Source of the DNA: Deltaproteobacteria bacterium
Lineage (GTDB): Bacteria > Myxococcota_A > UBA9042 > PHBI01
NCBI GenBank assembly: GCA_011526585.1
Contig: WYBB01000255.1
Location: 1 to 64,000 of the forward strand
Length of the DNA: 64,000 nucleotides
Reading direction: 5' to 3'
The notes beneath the pieces were generated by a model. The model searched no databases. It was not told the origin of the DNA and saw nothing but the letters and a program-made list of their open reading frames with translations. Each line of letters opens with the position of its first letter. Position 1 is the first letter of the stretch. Positions 9,467-18,375 of this stretch are shown here, piece by piece. A program made the translations under genes and the position numbers.

Positions 9467-9616
9467 GTAGCCTCTTTAGGGGAACTCGGCGCCCGGCGCC
9501 AGCGGCGCATCGCAGCCGCTGGAGTCGCAGTCGGTCGCTCGAGGTCACGTCGGCTCGCCCGACCGGGGTCGACAAGATCCTTTCCTCGCGGCGAGCCCCG
9601 TGCTTAACCCCGGGCG

Positions 9617-12600
9617 GTGTCGCTCGCGCCCCCCGCTCTGCAGCCCCCCGACGCGCCCCCGCGCCCGCTCGATCCCCGGCACCTGGCCGAGGCCCTCCTC
9701 GCTGCCCGCGCCCAGGCCCCTCCCCCGGTCGTCGTCGGCGCGCACGACACCGGCCACCTCGCCTTCCTCGTCGCCGAGCTCTGCGCGCTCCTGCCGCCCG
9801 CCGCGCGCCGCCTGGCGCTCGTCCTGCCCGACGCCGGCACCGCCGCCCTGCTCGAGGACGGCCTCACCTTCTTCCGCGGCGACCCCTCCCAGGTGCGCGC
9901 CTTCTTGCCCTTCGACCACCTGCCCTTCCAGGGCATGTCGCCCTCGCGCCTGCAGTCGCTCTCGCGCCTGGGCACGCTCGGCCGCCTCGCCGATCCCGCC
10001 ACCCGGCCCGAGGTCCTGATCATCTCGGCCGCCGCGCTCCTCGATCGCCTGCCCCCACCCGATCTCTTCGTGCGCCAGCGCCTGGTGCTCACCGCCGGCC
10101 TCGAGATCGACCGCGAGCTGCTCATCGCCTTCCTCGTCAAGACCGGCCACCACCGCGTGCCGGCCGTCGAGGACCCCGGCACCTTCGCCGTGCGCGGCGA
10201 GATCGTCGACGTCTGGCCCGCCGTCGCCGACCTGCCGATCCGCCTCGAGCTCTTCGGCGACGAGATCGAGCGCCTGCGCATCTTCGACCCCGCCACCCAG
10301 GAGTCGCTACCCACCACGCCCGCGCCCACCGCGCTCGTCATCACCCCGGCGCGCGACGTCATCCTCGACGCCGACGGCCTCGCCCTCGCCCGCGAGCGCC
10401 TGGGTGCGCTGGCCGATCACCACGAGGTGCCCACCTCGCGCATGCGCGCGCTCATGAGCGATCTGTCCCAGGGGATCCTGCCGGTCGGCCTCGAAGAGCT
10501 CCTGCCCGCCTTCCACGAGCGCCTCGAGTCGCTCTTCGCCCACGTGCCCGACGAATACACCTGGGTCGTCGTCGAGCCGCACCGCGTGCGCGAGCTCCTC
10601 GACGAGCGCCGCGCCGACCTCGAGGCGCGCAACCTCCGCGCGCTCGCCAGGGGCCACGAGCTCACCTTCGACGTCGAGACCCTCTACGCCAGCGTCGACG
10701 AGACCCTCGCCCGTCTCGCCTTCTTCACCCGCGCGACCCTCTCGTCCTTCTTCACACCCGACGATCTCTTGCGCCCGCGCTTCGTCGCCAACGCCCAGGG
10801 GCAGCGCGAGCTGCGCAAGGCGATCGAGCTCGCCGTGCAGACCGGCGAGAGCCACGTGCTCACCCCGCTGGTCGAGCGCGTGCGCCGCTGGCGTGAGGAC
10901 GGCGCCGCCGTCGTGCTCCTCGCCCACACGGCCGGCGGCCTCGAGCGGCTGCGCACCCTGCTCGCCCCCTACCCGCTCACGCTCGCGGTGCACGCCCCCG
11001 ACGCCTCCACGGGCGAACGACCGCCACCCGCGACGGCGCTCCGCCTGGCCGCGCTGCGCACCGATCCCGCCGACCTCCACCTCGTCGTCGGCAGCTCCGG
11101 CGAAGGCTTCATCGCGCTCGACCAGGGCCTCGTCGTCATCGACGAGTCCGAGGTGCTCTCGCGCGCCCCACGCCCCCGCGCGCGCCACAAGAAGCCGCCC
11201 GCCGACCAGGCGCTCAGGAGCTGGCGCGATCTACGCGAAGGCGACCTCGTCGTGCACCTCACCCACGGCGTCGGTCGCTACCTCGGGATGCGCCAGATCA
11301 CCGTCGCCGAGGATCCCGACGGCGCCGCGATCACCGCCGACGTGCTCGAGCTCGAGTACGCCGACAAGAACACGCTGCTCGTCCCGGTCGAAAAGCTCCA
11401 CCTCGTCTCCAAGCACCAGGGCGGCGAAGGCGCGCCCTCCCTCGACAAGCTCGGCGGCCTCGGCCAGGCCGCCTGGAACAAGACCAAGTCGCGCGTCAAG
11501 AAGGCCGTGCGCGACATCGCCGACCAGCTCCTGCGCCTCTACGCCGAGCGCGAGGCGACCCGCGGCCACGCCTTCTCGCCTCCCGACGAGCTCTATCACC
11601 GCTTCGAGGCGGCCTTCCCCTACGACGAGACCGACGACCAGCTGCGCGCCATCGAGGACACGCTGCACGACCTCGTGCGCGAGCGACCCATGGATCGCCT
11701 GATCTGCGGCGACGTCGGCTTCGGCAAGACCGAGGTCGCCATGCGCGCCGCGATGAAGGCCGTGCTCGACAACAAGCAGGTCGCCGTCCTGGTGCCGACC
11801 CAGGTCCTGGCCGAGCAGCACCGCCTCACCTTCCAGCGACGCTTCGAGAGCTTCCCGATCCAGGTCGAGAGCCTCTCGGCGATGCGCTCCGCCGCCAAGA
11901 ACCGCGAGATCGCCGCCGCCGTCGCCGCCGGCAACGTCGACATCGTCATCGGCACCCACCGCCTGCTCTCGAAGGACGTCAAGTTCAAGGACCTCGGCCT
12001 CTTGATCATCGACGAGGAGCACCGCTTCGGCGTCTCGCAGAAGGAGCACTTCAAGCGCGCCCGCGCCAACGTCGACGTGCTCACGCTCACCGCCACCCCG
12101 ATCCCGCGCACGCTGCATCTCTCGATGCTCGGCCTGCGCGACATCTCGCTCATCCAGACCCCGCCGGTCGACCGCCTGCCGATCCAGACCTTCGTCTCGC
12201 AGCCGACCGAGGAGACGATCAGCGAGGCGATCCGCCGCGAGCTCGCGCGCGGCGGCCAGGTCTTCTTCGTGCACCATCGCGTCTTCGACATCGACAAGCA
12301 GGCCGAGCTCATCGCCGCGCTCGTGCCCGAGGCGCGCATCGCCATCGGCCACGGCCAGATGCCCGAAGGCCAGCTCGAGAAGGTCATGCTGCGCTTCGTC
12401 ACCGGCGAGGCCAACGTGCTCGTGTGCACGACCATCGTCGAGAGCGGCATCGACATCCCCAACGCCAACACCATCCTCATCAACCGCGCCGACGTCTTCG
12501 GCCTCGCCCAGCTCTACCAGCTGCGCGGCCGCGTCGGCCGCTCCGGCACGCGCGCCTACTGCTACCTGCTCGTGCCCTCGCCGCACGGCCTCGCGGGCGA

Positions 12601-13495
12601 CGCCGCCGAGCGCCTCGGCGCCATCCAGCGCTTCTCCGAGCTCGGCAGCGGCTACTCGGTCGCCTCCTACGACCTCGACATCCGCGGCGCCGGCGATCTG
12701 CTCGGCGCCGATCAAGCCGGCAACATCGACGCCGTCGGCTACGACGCCTACATGGAGCTCCTGCAGCAGGCGATCGGCGAGCTGCGCCAGAGCGCCGCGA
12801 CCGCCCCGTCCCCGCCCGACCTCGAGTGCGAGATCAAGATCCCGGTCGACGCGCGCATCCCCGACGCCTGGCTGCCCGAGACCGCGCTGCGCCTGCGCCT
12901 CTACCGCGCGCTCTCCGGCGCGAAGAGCCACGACGAGCTGGCGCAGCTCTTCGGCGCCGCCATCGACCGCTACGGCGCGGCCCCGCCCGCGGTCGACAAC
13001 CTCGTCGCCATCATGGGGGTCAAGCTCGACGCCAAGGCGCTCGCGCTGACCTCGGTCTCGCTCGGCAAGGACAAGCTCGTGCTCGGCCTCTCCGGCGAGG
13101 GCCTCCTGCAGCCGGCGATCGTCGCCGCCTTCGCCGCCTCCCGCGCCGGCGCGCGCCTCACCCCCGACGGCAAGCTGCACCTGCCGGTCGAGACGCGCCG
13201 CGTGCGCGGCCCGGTCCTGGTGCGGGAATCATTGCGGCAGCTCGCCGAGTTTGCTAGCTCCTTCGGCCGGACCGCGCCTGCCGCGCGGCCCACAGGAGGC
13301 GGCCATGCGCCTGGCGACCCGATCGTTTCTCATCATGATGCCGAGCCTCCTCGCGGCGGGCACGCTCCCGGCATGCGGCGGCAAGAGCCCGGAGCCGCAA
13401 GCGCCCGCGCCCCAGTCCCCCGCGGCGCCCGAGCCCCAGGCAGCGACGAGCGCGCCCGCCGCCTCGGACGCCGCGTCTACGACCCCGAGCGCTGA
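9617..13495 (+). CDS. mfd: Transcription-repair coupling factor Mfd
   Basis: About 1292 residues from a GTG start with no Shine-Dalgarno. Mfd removes RNA polymerase stalled at DNA lesions and recruits UvrA. Visible parts are: the N-terminal UvrB-like domains (FLPFDHLPFQGMSPS...), the CarD-like polymerase-interacting domain near residue 540 (GDLVVHLTHGVGRYLGM), and the RecG-like helicase with Walker A GDVGFGKT at 698-705, DEEH at 799-802, TATPIPRT and the QLRGRVGRSG motif VI. The C-terminal regulatory D7 region ends near residue 1215. The last roughly 60 codons overlap the next gene in another frame and look like out-of-frame, Pro/Arg/Gly-rich sequence. A -10-like GCTTAAC lies 9 bases before the GTG, so the mRNA may be leaderless. 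Confidence 0.97.
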   Translation: MSLAPPALQPPDAPPRPLDPRHLAEALLAARAQAPPPVVVGAHDTGHLAFLVAELCALLPPAARRLALVLPDAGTAALLEDGLTFFRGDPSQVRAFLPFDHLPFQGMSPSRLQSLSRLGTLGRLADPATRPEVLIISAAALLDRLPPPDLFVRQRLVLTAGLEIDRELLIAFLVKTGHHRVPAVEDPGTFAVRGEIVDVWPAVADLPIRLELFGDEIERLRIFDPATQESLPTTPAPTALVITPARDVILDADGLALARERLGALADHHEVPTSRMRALMSDLSQGILPVGLEELLPAFHERLESLFAHVPDEYTWVVVEPHRVRELLDERRADLEARNLRALARGHELTFDVETLYASVDETLARLAFFTRATLSSFFTPDDLLRPRFVANAQGQRELRKAIELAVQTGESHVLTPLVERVRRWREDGAAVVLLAHTAGGLERLRTLLAPYPLTLAVHAPDASTGERPPPATALRLAALRTDPADLHLVVGSSGEGFIALDQGLVVIDESEVLSRAPRPRARHKKPPADQALRSWRDLREGDLVVHLTHGVGRYLGMRQITVAEDPDGAAITADVLELEYADKNTLLVPVEKLHLVSKHQGGEGAPSLDKLGGLGQAAWNKTKSRVKKAVRDIADQLLRLYAEREATRGHAFSPPDELYHRFEAAFPYDETDDQLRAIEDTLHDLVRERPMDRLICGDVGFGKTEVAMRAAMKAVLDNKQVAVLVPTQVLAEQHRLTFQRRFESFPIQVESLSAMRSAAKNREIAAAVAAGNVDIVIGTHRLLSKDVKFKDLGLLIIDEEHRFGVSQKEHFKRARANVDVLTLTATPIPRTLHLSMLGLRDISLIQTPPVDRLPIQTFVSQPTEETISEAIRRELARGGQVFFVHHRVFDIDKQAELIAALVPEARIAIGHGQMPEGQLEKVMLRFVTGEANVLVCTTIVESGIDIPNANTILINRADVFGLAQLYQLRGRVGRSGTRAYCYLLVPSPHGLAGDAAERLGAIQRFSELGSGYSVASYDLDIRGAGDLLGADQAGNIDAVGYDAYMELLQQAIGELRQSAATAPSPPDLECEIKIPVDARIPDAWLPETALRLRLYRALSGAKSHDELAQLFGAAIDRYGAAPPAVDNLVAIMGVKLDAKALALTSVSLGKDKLVLGLSGEGLLQPAIVAAFAASRAGARLTPDGKLHLPVETRRVRGPVLVRESLRQLAEFASSFGRTAPAARPTGGGHAPGDPIVSHHDAEPPRGGHAPGMRRQEPGAASARAPVPRGARAPGSDERARRLGRRVYDPER

Positions 13496-14471
13496 GGTCT
13501 TCGTCTTCGCGCGCCTGCCGCACCGCGCGATCGCCGACCAGGAGATCATCCCGCGCCTCGACGCCCTCGAGGCCGACGGCAGGAAGCTCGACGGCGCGAT
13601 CCTGCGCGAGACGATCGAGGACGTCGTCGACGACGCGCTGCTCGCGCACGAGGCGCAGCAGGCCGGCTTCGTGCCCCCCGCCGACGCGACGACCGACGAG
13701 GCGATCGCCGAGGCCTGGGCGCGCGACCGTTTCCTGCCCGACGCCAGGACCTCGGTGAGCGACGCCGATCTCGCGGCCTGGTTCGCCGAGCGGCGCGGCC
13801 TCGCGCGCATGATCTTCAAGGACGAGAGCGCCGCCACCAAGCTCGCGAGCCAGCTCGAGGACAAGCGCGCCGCCGGCGGTGGCGAGCTCTCCAAGCTCTT
13901 CCTCGAGGCCAAGCAGCGCCGCCTCGGCCGCCGCGGCGAGGTCGTGCCCGACGGCGTGCTCGTCGACGCCCGAGGCAAGAACGAGCTCGGCGAGGTCGTC
14001 GTGCCCGAGGAGGCCGCCCGCGTGCTCTTCACCCTCGAAGAGGGCGTGCTCTCGCCGCCGACCCAGGTCGGCGACGTGTGGATGCTGATGATGAATCTCG
14101 GCGCGCGCCCGGGCACGCCGCTCGACAAGGTGCCCGAGTCGGAGCGTCAGGCCGCCCACGACAGGATCGCCGCCGCGCGTGCGATGGATCGCCTCGAGGA
14201 GCACGTCGCGCGCCTGCGCAAGGATCTCGGCGTCACCATCGACGAGGCCGCGGTCAAGCGCTTCGCCATGGCGCGGGGGCTGAGCGACCTCAGCAAGCTC
14301 AGGCGGCTGCCGTTCGCCCAGCGCAAGGCCGAGCTCTCGCGCTCGCGCGTCATGCCGAACCGCGCGCCGATGCGGCCCGCCGGCCGCGACATCCAGCGCC
14401 TCATGGAGGAGCGCCAGAAGAAGCTGCGCGAAGAGAGCGGCCAGCCCAAGGGCGAGGGAGCCAACCCATGA
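13305..14471 (+). CDS. SurA/PpiC-like periplasmic lipoprotein chaperone
   Basis: About 388 residues from the ATG at 13305, chosen because GGAGG stands six bases before it and a lipoprotein signal ending LPAC-GGK follows. After a Pro/Ala-rich linker (to about residue 55) the sequence has the helical SurA-N / trigger-factor-like arrangement (DALEADGRKLDGAILRETIEDVVDDALLAHEA) and then a parvulin-like stretch (ARMIFKDESAATKLASQLED...ELSKLFLEAKQRRLGRRGEV) that lacks clear catalytic residues. Probably an outer-membrane protein or exported-protein chaperone, perhaps without isomerase activity. It overlaps the mfd reading frame at its start and overlaps surA by ATGA at its end, so it is translated with surA. 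Confidence 0.72.
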   Translation: MRLATRSFLIMMPSLLAAGTLPACGGKSPEPQAPAPQSPAAPEPQAATSAPAASDAASTTPSAEVFVFARLPHRAIADQEIIPRLDALEADGRKLDGAILRETIEDVVDDALLAHEAQQAGFVPPADATTDEAIAEAWARDRFLPDARTSVSDADLAAWFAERRGLARMIFKDESAATKLASQLEDKRAAGGGELSKLFLEAKQRRLGRRGEVVPDGVLVDARGKNELGEVVVPEEAARVLFTLEEGVLSPPTQVGDVWMLMMNLGARPGTPLDKVPESERQAAHDRIAAARAMDRLEEHVARLRKDLGVTIDEAAVKRFAMARGLSDLSKLRRLPFAQRKAELSRSRVMPNRAPMRPAGRDIQRLMEERQKKLREESGQPKGEGANP

Positions 14472-15502
14472 AAGCGCCGCTGATCCCCGTGACGCTCGCC
14501 CTCGCGCTCGGTCTCACCGCCATGCGCGCACGCGCCGCCGAGCCGCCGACGATGTGGCCGCCCGAAGACGGCCGCCTGCTCGATCGCCTGGTCGCGGTCG
14601 TCAACAGCGCGCCGGTGACCCTCTTCGAGCTGCAGCGCGCGGCGGCCCCGAACCTCGCGCGCGTGCTGCGCGAGACGCGTGACCCCGCCGAGCGCGAGGC
14701 GCGCTTGAAGGCGGTGATCCAGGACGCGCTCGAGCAGCTCATCGACGACATCCTCGTCTACGAGCAGGCCGAGGAGATGGACCTGACGATCGCCCCCGAG
14801 AAGGTCGACGATCACATCAAGAAGATCCGCGAGGCCAACGGCTGGACCGAGGACGAGCTGGCCGAGGAGCTGCAGAAGCTCGGCTTCGCGTCGATCGCCG
14901 ACTACCGGCGCCACACCGAGCGCGAGATGTTGAAGTCGCAGGTCATCGGCATCAAGGTCGTCTCGCGCGTCAAGATCGACGAAGCCGACGTCGAGGTCGA
15001 GTACAAGCGCCAGCTCGGCAGCGGCGCGATCGAGGAGCGGCGCGCCTCGCACATCCTCATCCGCCTGCCCGAGGCCGCCGGCGCCGAGGAGGAGGCGGCG
15101 GCGCGTGAGACCCTGCTCGAGGTCAAGCGTCAGATCGAGCGCGGCGAGACCACCTTCGGCGATGCCGCGCGGCGCGTGAGCCAGGACGGCACGCGCAACG
15201 CCGGTGGCGACCTCGGCTGGTTCGTGCGCGGCGACTACGATCCGAGCTTCGAGGAGGTCGCGTTCGCGACCACCACCGGCACGATCTCCGAGCCGTTCCG
15301 CACACCCTTCGGGCTGCACCTCGTCACCGTGGTCGAGGTACGCGACAAGCAGATGTCCAACCCGGAGGACGCCGAGACGGTCAAGCGCCAGATCCTCTTC
15401 CGCCTGCGCGAAAAGCAGATCGAGCGCCTCTACAAGCAGTGGGTCAAGGGCCTGCGCGGCGACGCCTACGTCGAGGTCAAGGACCTCGGCCTCGACACCT
15501 GA
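14468..15502 (+). CDS. surA: Periplasmic peptidyl-prolyl isomerase SurA
   Basis: About 344 residues with a cleavable signal (LALALGLTAMRARAAEP). A SurA N-terminal domain covers about residues 35-170 (LVAVVNSAPVTLFELQRA...IDDILVYEQAEEM), followed by one parvulin PPIase domain at about 185-290 (RRASHILIRLP...FGDAARRVSQDGTRNAGGDLGWFVRGDYDPSFEEVAF...F..P.GLHLVTV). The FGLHLV block supplies the conserved His. It assists folding of beta-barrel outer-membrane proteins. Only one parvulin domain is present, against two in E. coli SurA. The start overlaps the previous stop (ATGA), indicating translational coupling with the lipoprotein chaperone. Confidence 0.9.
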   Translation: MKAPLIPVTLALALGLTAMRARAAEPPTMWPPEDGRLLDRLVAVVNSAPVTLFELQRAAAPNLARVLRETRDPAEREARLKAVIQDALEQLIDDILVYEQAEEMDLTIAPEKVDDHIKKIREANGWTEDELAEELQKLGFASIADYRRHTEREMLKSQVIGIKVVSRVKIDEADVEVEYKRQLGSGAIEERRASHILIRLPEAAGAEEEAAARETLLEVKRQIERGETTFGDAARRVSQDGTRNAGGDLGWFVRGDYDPSFEEVAFATTTGTISEPFRTPFGLHLVTVVEVRDKQMSNPEDAETVKRQILFRLREKQIERLYKQWVKGLRGDAYVEVKDLGLDT

Positions 15503-15660
15503 GGTCGCGCTGCGTGAGCTCCGGGTCGCGAGCTGCCGTTGCTAGTGCAGGATCCAAGCCGAAAACAATCCACAGGGGTGACCGTTTTGGGCGGTGATCC
15601 TCAAGTGATTGAAATCGCGCACCTTGAACCGTCGGTCAGCGCTCCGCCTCGAGGCTCGCA

Positions 15661-15688
15661 TTGACACTTTTTTCGACCGCGTGCTAAC
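15661..15688 (+). promoter_or_regulatory. Sigma70-type promoter for the LytM-like gene
   Basis: TTGACA (15661-15666) and GCTAAC (15683-15688) with a 16-bp spacer, 119 bases before the ATG at 15808. The same layout, TTGACG-N16-GTTACC, stands before the atp genes at 62346. The rest of 15503-15807 holds nothing else that I can recognise. Confidence 0.55.
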
Positions 15689-15807
15689 CCCGCCCAGCTC
15701 TGCCGCTTGCGCCGCCAGGCGGCCCCCGGTACGAGCCCGACGCGAGCTCCGATACGCCGCCGGCCGCCCTCCTGCGAGGTCCGCGCGGCGCACGATTTCG
15801 AAACCCC

Positions 15808-17253
15808 ATGCCAGCCCCGAGCCGTGAGGCGCGGGTCGGCCAAGGACCGAACAGACGGATGTATCTCGACAGACCTATCCCGCTCAAGAGCTCCTACCGG
15901 CCCAACCGGCGCCGGGGCGGGCCGCGAGCGCGAGGAGGCTCGCTCATCGTCGTGGCGGTGCTGCTCCTCGTCAATTATTTCGTCTTCTTCCGTGACGATG
16001 AACGCCCGGGCGACGCGCTCGCCGACCTCGCGGCCCAGGGCGCGGTCGCGGCCGTCGGCATCGCGCCGGCCACCTCCGGCACGCCCGCGCTCGAGCGCGA
16101 TGGCGAGCCCGCCGGCGACGGCGTCATCGGGGTCGACGACTTCGGGCAGCCGGTCGGCCGCAAGCTCTCGGGCGAGCTCAAGCGCGGCCAGACGATCCTC
16201 AAGGCGCTGCGCGCGGTCGGGATCGACAGCCACACCGCGCAGCCGATCATCGGCGCGATGGGCGAGATCTTCGACTTCCGCAAGGCGCAGGTCGGCGACA
16301 CCTTCAGCGCGCACGTCGACGACGACGGCCAGGTGACCTTCTTCAGCTACACGCAGTCGCCGCTCGACATCTACGAGGTCGTGCGCACCGAGACCGGCAC
16401 CTACGAGGCCAAGAAGAAGAAGGTCCCGACGCGCGTCGACGTGGCGCACATCGGCTGCGCCCTGAAGTCCAGCCTCTACGAGTCGATCTCGCGCTGCGGC
16501 GAAGGCGCCGAGCTCGCCGCCTCGCTCATCGACCTCTTCGCCTGGGACGTCGACTTCTTCCAGGATGTGCGTGAGGGCGACGAGTTCAAGGTCATCGTCG
16601 AGAAGATCTCGGTCGAGGGGCGCTTCCTGCGCTACGGCCGCATCCTGGCCGCGCAGTACCACGGCAAGTTCGGCGACAAGCGCATCGTGAGCTACCGCGA
16701 CCCCGAGGGCCGCGAGGGCTTCTACAAGCCCGACGGCCACTCGGTCAGCAAGGAGTTCATCAAGAGCCCGCTCAAGTACACGAAGGTCTCGGCCGACGCC
16801 AACGCCAACGTGCGCGCGAGCATCAAGACCGCCTCGCCGGTCATCTACTCGGCGCGCGCCAACACGCCCGTCTGGGCGGTCGCGGGCGGCACCGTCGTCG
16901 TCGCCGGCGACACCGGCGGCAGCCTCGGCCGGACCGTCACCATCAAGCACGACAACGGCTTCACCTCGACCTACGCCCACCTCGGCGCGGTCGCGCAGGG
17001 CATCAAGCCCGGCACGCTCGTCAAGCAGAAGACCGTGATCGGCAAGGTCGGCAAGAGCGGCGACGCCGAAGCCCCCCAGCTCCTCTTCTCGCTGCGCAAG
17101 GACGGCAAGCTGCAGAACCCGCTCAAGCTCTCCTACTCCGAGGGCGAGCCGGTCGCACCCGAGCACAAGGCCCACTTCGACGCCGAGGTGAAGACCCTGC
17201 TCGAGGATCTCGAGGCCATCCCCGTCATCGGCACCAACGAGCGCAAGTCCTGA
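15808..17253 (+). CDS. Membrane-anchored LytM/M23-like protein with degenerate active site
   Basis: About 481 residues. The N-terminal cytosolic part is basic; one membrane helix spans about residues 44-63 (SLIVVAVLLLVNYFVFF). An OapA/LysM-like region (RGQTILKALRAVGIDS) and a conserved middle domain (residues 100-320) follow, then a LytM (peptidase M23) fold at about 330-450. The zinc ligands of active M23 enzymes are missing: at the HxxxD motif the aligned residues are Ala342 and Ile346, and the usual PHLHF is PQLLF (Gln424, Leu426). YAHL is kept. It should therefore be a non-catalytic LytM factor, like EnvC or NlpD, which activate amidases for septal peptidoglycan splitting. An ATG at 15859 is an alternative start; neither has a strong ribosome site. 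Confidence 0.8.
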   Translation: MPAPSREARVGQGPNRRMYLDRPIPLKSSYRPNRRRGGPRARGGSLIVVAVLLLVNYFVFFRDDERPGDALADLAAQGAVAAVGIAPATSGTPALERDGEPAGDGVIGVDDFGQPVGRKLSGELKRGQTILKALRAVGIDSHTAQPIIGAMGEIFDFRKAQVGDTFSAHVDDDGQVTFFSYTQSPLDIYEVVRTETGTYEAKKKKVPTRVDVAHIGCALKSSLYESISRCGEGAELAASLIDLFAWDVDFFQDVREGDEFKVIVEKISVEGRFLRYGRILAAQYHGKFGDKRIVSYRDPEGREGFYKPDGHSVSKEFIKSPLKYTKVSADANANVRASIKTASPVIYSARANTPVWAVAGGTVVVAGDTGGSLGRTVTIKHDNGFTSTYAHLGAVAQGIKPGTLVKQKTVIGKVGKSGDAEAPQLLFSLRKDGKLQNPLKLSYSEGEPVAPEHKAHFDAEVKTLLEDLEAIPVIGTNERKS

Positions 17254-17315
17254 CAGGTCGCTGTGACGACCCGATCTCCGTCGCCCCTCACGGGCTCTCT
17301 TCCTGCTCTCCTCAC

Positions 17316-17358
17316 TTCCTGGGTTCCTCAGATCGAGGATCGCTGAGGAACCCAGGAA
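17316..17358. terminator. Strong bidirectional stem-loop between convergent genes
   Basis: TTCCTGGGTTCCTCAG (17316-17331) and CTGAGGAACCCAGGAA (17343-17358) form a perfect 16-bp stem with an 11-base loop. Flanking CCTGC/GCAGG and CTCTCC/GGAAGA-like bases extend it imperfectly to about 17301-17373. It sits between the ends of the LytM-like gene (+) and the helicase-loader gene (-) and can serve both. There is no T-tract, so it is not a classical intrinsic terminator. Confidence 0.5.
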
Positions 17359-17376
17359 GAGAGGAAGGCAGGAGTA

Positions 17377-17403
17377 GGGGCGGCCCTTGTGGCCGCCCGC
17401 GTC
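17377..17403 (+). repeat. REP-like 27-bp palindromic repeat, copy 1
   Basis: GGGCGGCC (17378-17385) and GGCCGCCC (17391-17398) form a perfect stem around a five-base loop. The 27-bp element matches the reverse complement of 35295-35321 at 26 of 27 positions, the only difference being in the loop. It lies 13 bases past the stop of the helicase-loader gene. Confidence 0.65.
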
Positions 17404-17415
17404 CAGCACAACCGC

Positions 17416-18375
17416 TCAGCGCGCCTCGCGCGGGCCGTGAACGCGATAGTCCGACCCCTCGAGCACGTGGAAGTCGCAGGCGGCGCGGAGCCTCGAGACC
17501 AGCCGATCGCCGATGCGATCCTCGAGCGTCTCCGACAGGTCGCGCCGGCGCCGGTCGCCACCCTGGAAGGCGCGGCGCTCCTGCTGTTCCTCGGGCAGGT
17601 AGTTGGTCGTACCCAGGATGATGCGGCGCGCGTTGTAGCGGCGCGTGACGATCTGATCGAGGATCGACAGCTCCCAGTTGGTGCCCTGGCCCTTGCCGAG
17701 ATCGTCGATCGCCAGGACCGGCGTCTGCACGAGGTTCTCGATGATCACGCTGGCGCGCTCTTCGGAGGCCTCGTCGAAGGTCGCGCGGATCCGCGCCATC
17801 AGATCGCTGTAGTCGATGAAGCGACAGCCGATCCCGCGCTCGAGCGTGAAGTACGACAGGAGCGCGCACACGAGGTGCGTCTTGCCGAGGCCGAGCCCGC
17901 CGATGAGCAGGAGCCCGCGCATCTCGTCGGTCACCATCGAGACGCGGTACTTGTTCACCGCGGCCTTGGCCTTCTTCAGGCTCTCGAGCCCGCGATCGAG
18001 GAAGCTCGCCGCGGTCCGGTTCGCGTAGCCCGCCGGGATCTGCGCGTCGTTGAACGCCATCACCCGCCTGACCAGGCCCATGCACTCGCACGGCGCCGCG
18101 ACCTGGTAGCCGCCCTCTTCGCGCAGCAGATAGCGCTCGCCGCCGCAGCGCGCGCACACTTCGCTGCACGCGCAGATCCGCGCCTCGGCGTACTCCAAGT
18201 TCTGCCCCATGAGGTAGCCCACGCCGAAGCAGCGCTCGCAGGTGCCACCCGCAGGCGCCGGCGCGGTCGGCTTGACCCAGCCCCGCTCGGCGGCGAGCGC
18301 CGCGTTCTTGCGCGCACGCGCCAGGATCTCGCCGAGGTCGATGCGCCGCGGCTCGTCGCCAGATGAGTCGTTCAT
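17416..18375 (-). CDS. DnaC/IstB-type helicase loader with N-terminal zinc-binding region
   Basis: About 319 residues. Eight cysteines (46, 49, 68, 70, 74, 77, 96, 98) in CxxC and CxC pairs form a zinc-finger-like region. An AAA+ core follows with Walker A GGLGLGKTHL (159-168), Walker B LAIDDLGKGQG, a sensor-1 GTTNY and a C-terminal DRIGDRLVSRL box. This matches DnaC-type loaders that place DnaB helicase on DNA, and differs from IstB partners of transposases because no transposase is near. It overlaps the upstream gene at 18372 by ATGA, and gyrB follows upstream on the same strand, so the context is replication. Confidence 0.82.
   Translation of the reverse strand: MNDSSGDEPRRIDLGEILARARKNAALAAERGWVKPTAPAPAGGTCERCFGVGYLMGQNLEYAEARICACSEVCARCGGERYLLREEGGYQVAAPCECMGLVRRVMAFNDAQIPAGYANRTAASFLDRGLESLKKAKAAVNKYRVSMVTDEMRGLLLIGGLGLGKTHLVCALLSYFTLERGIGCRFIDYSDLMARIRATFDEASEERASVIIENLVQTPVLAIDDLGKGQGTNWELSILDQIVTRRYNARRIILGTTNYLPEEQQERRAFQGGDRRRRDLSETLEDRIGDRLVSRLRAACDFHVLEGSDYRVHGPREAR

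Noticed and set aside
17416..18375. IstB ATPase of an IS21-type element
   Set aside because: No istA transposase, terminal repeats or target duplication nearby; the context is gyrB and a coupled replication-type protein.
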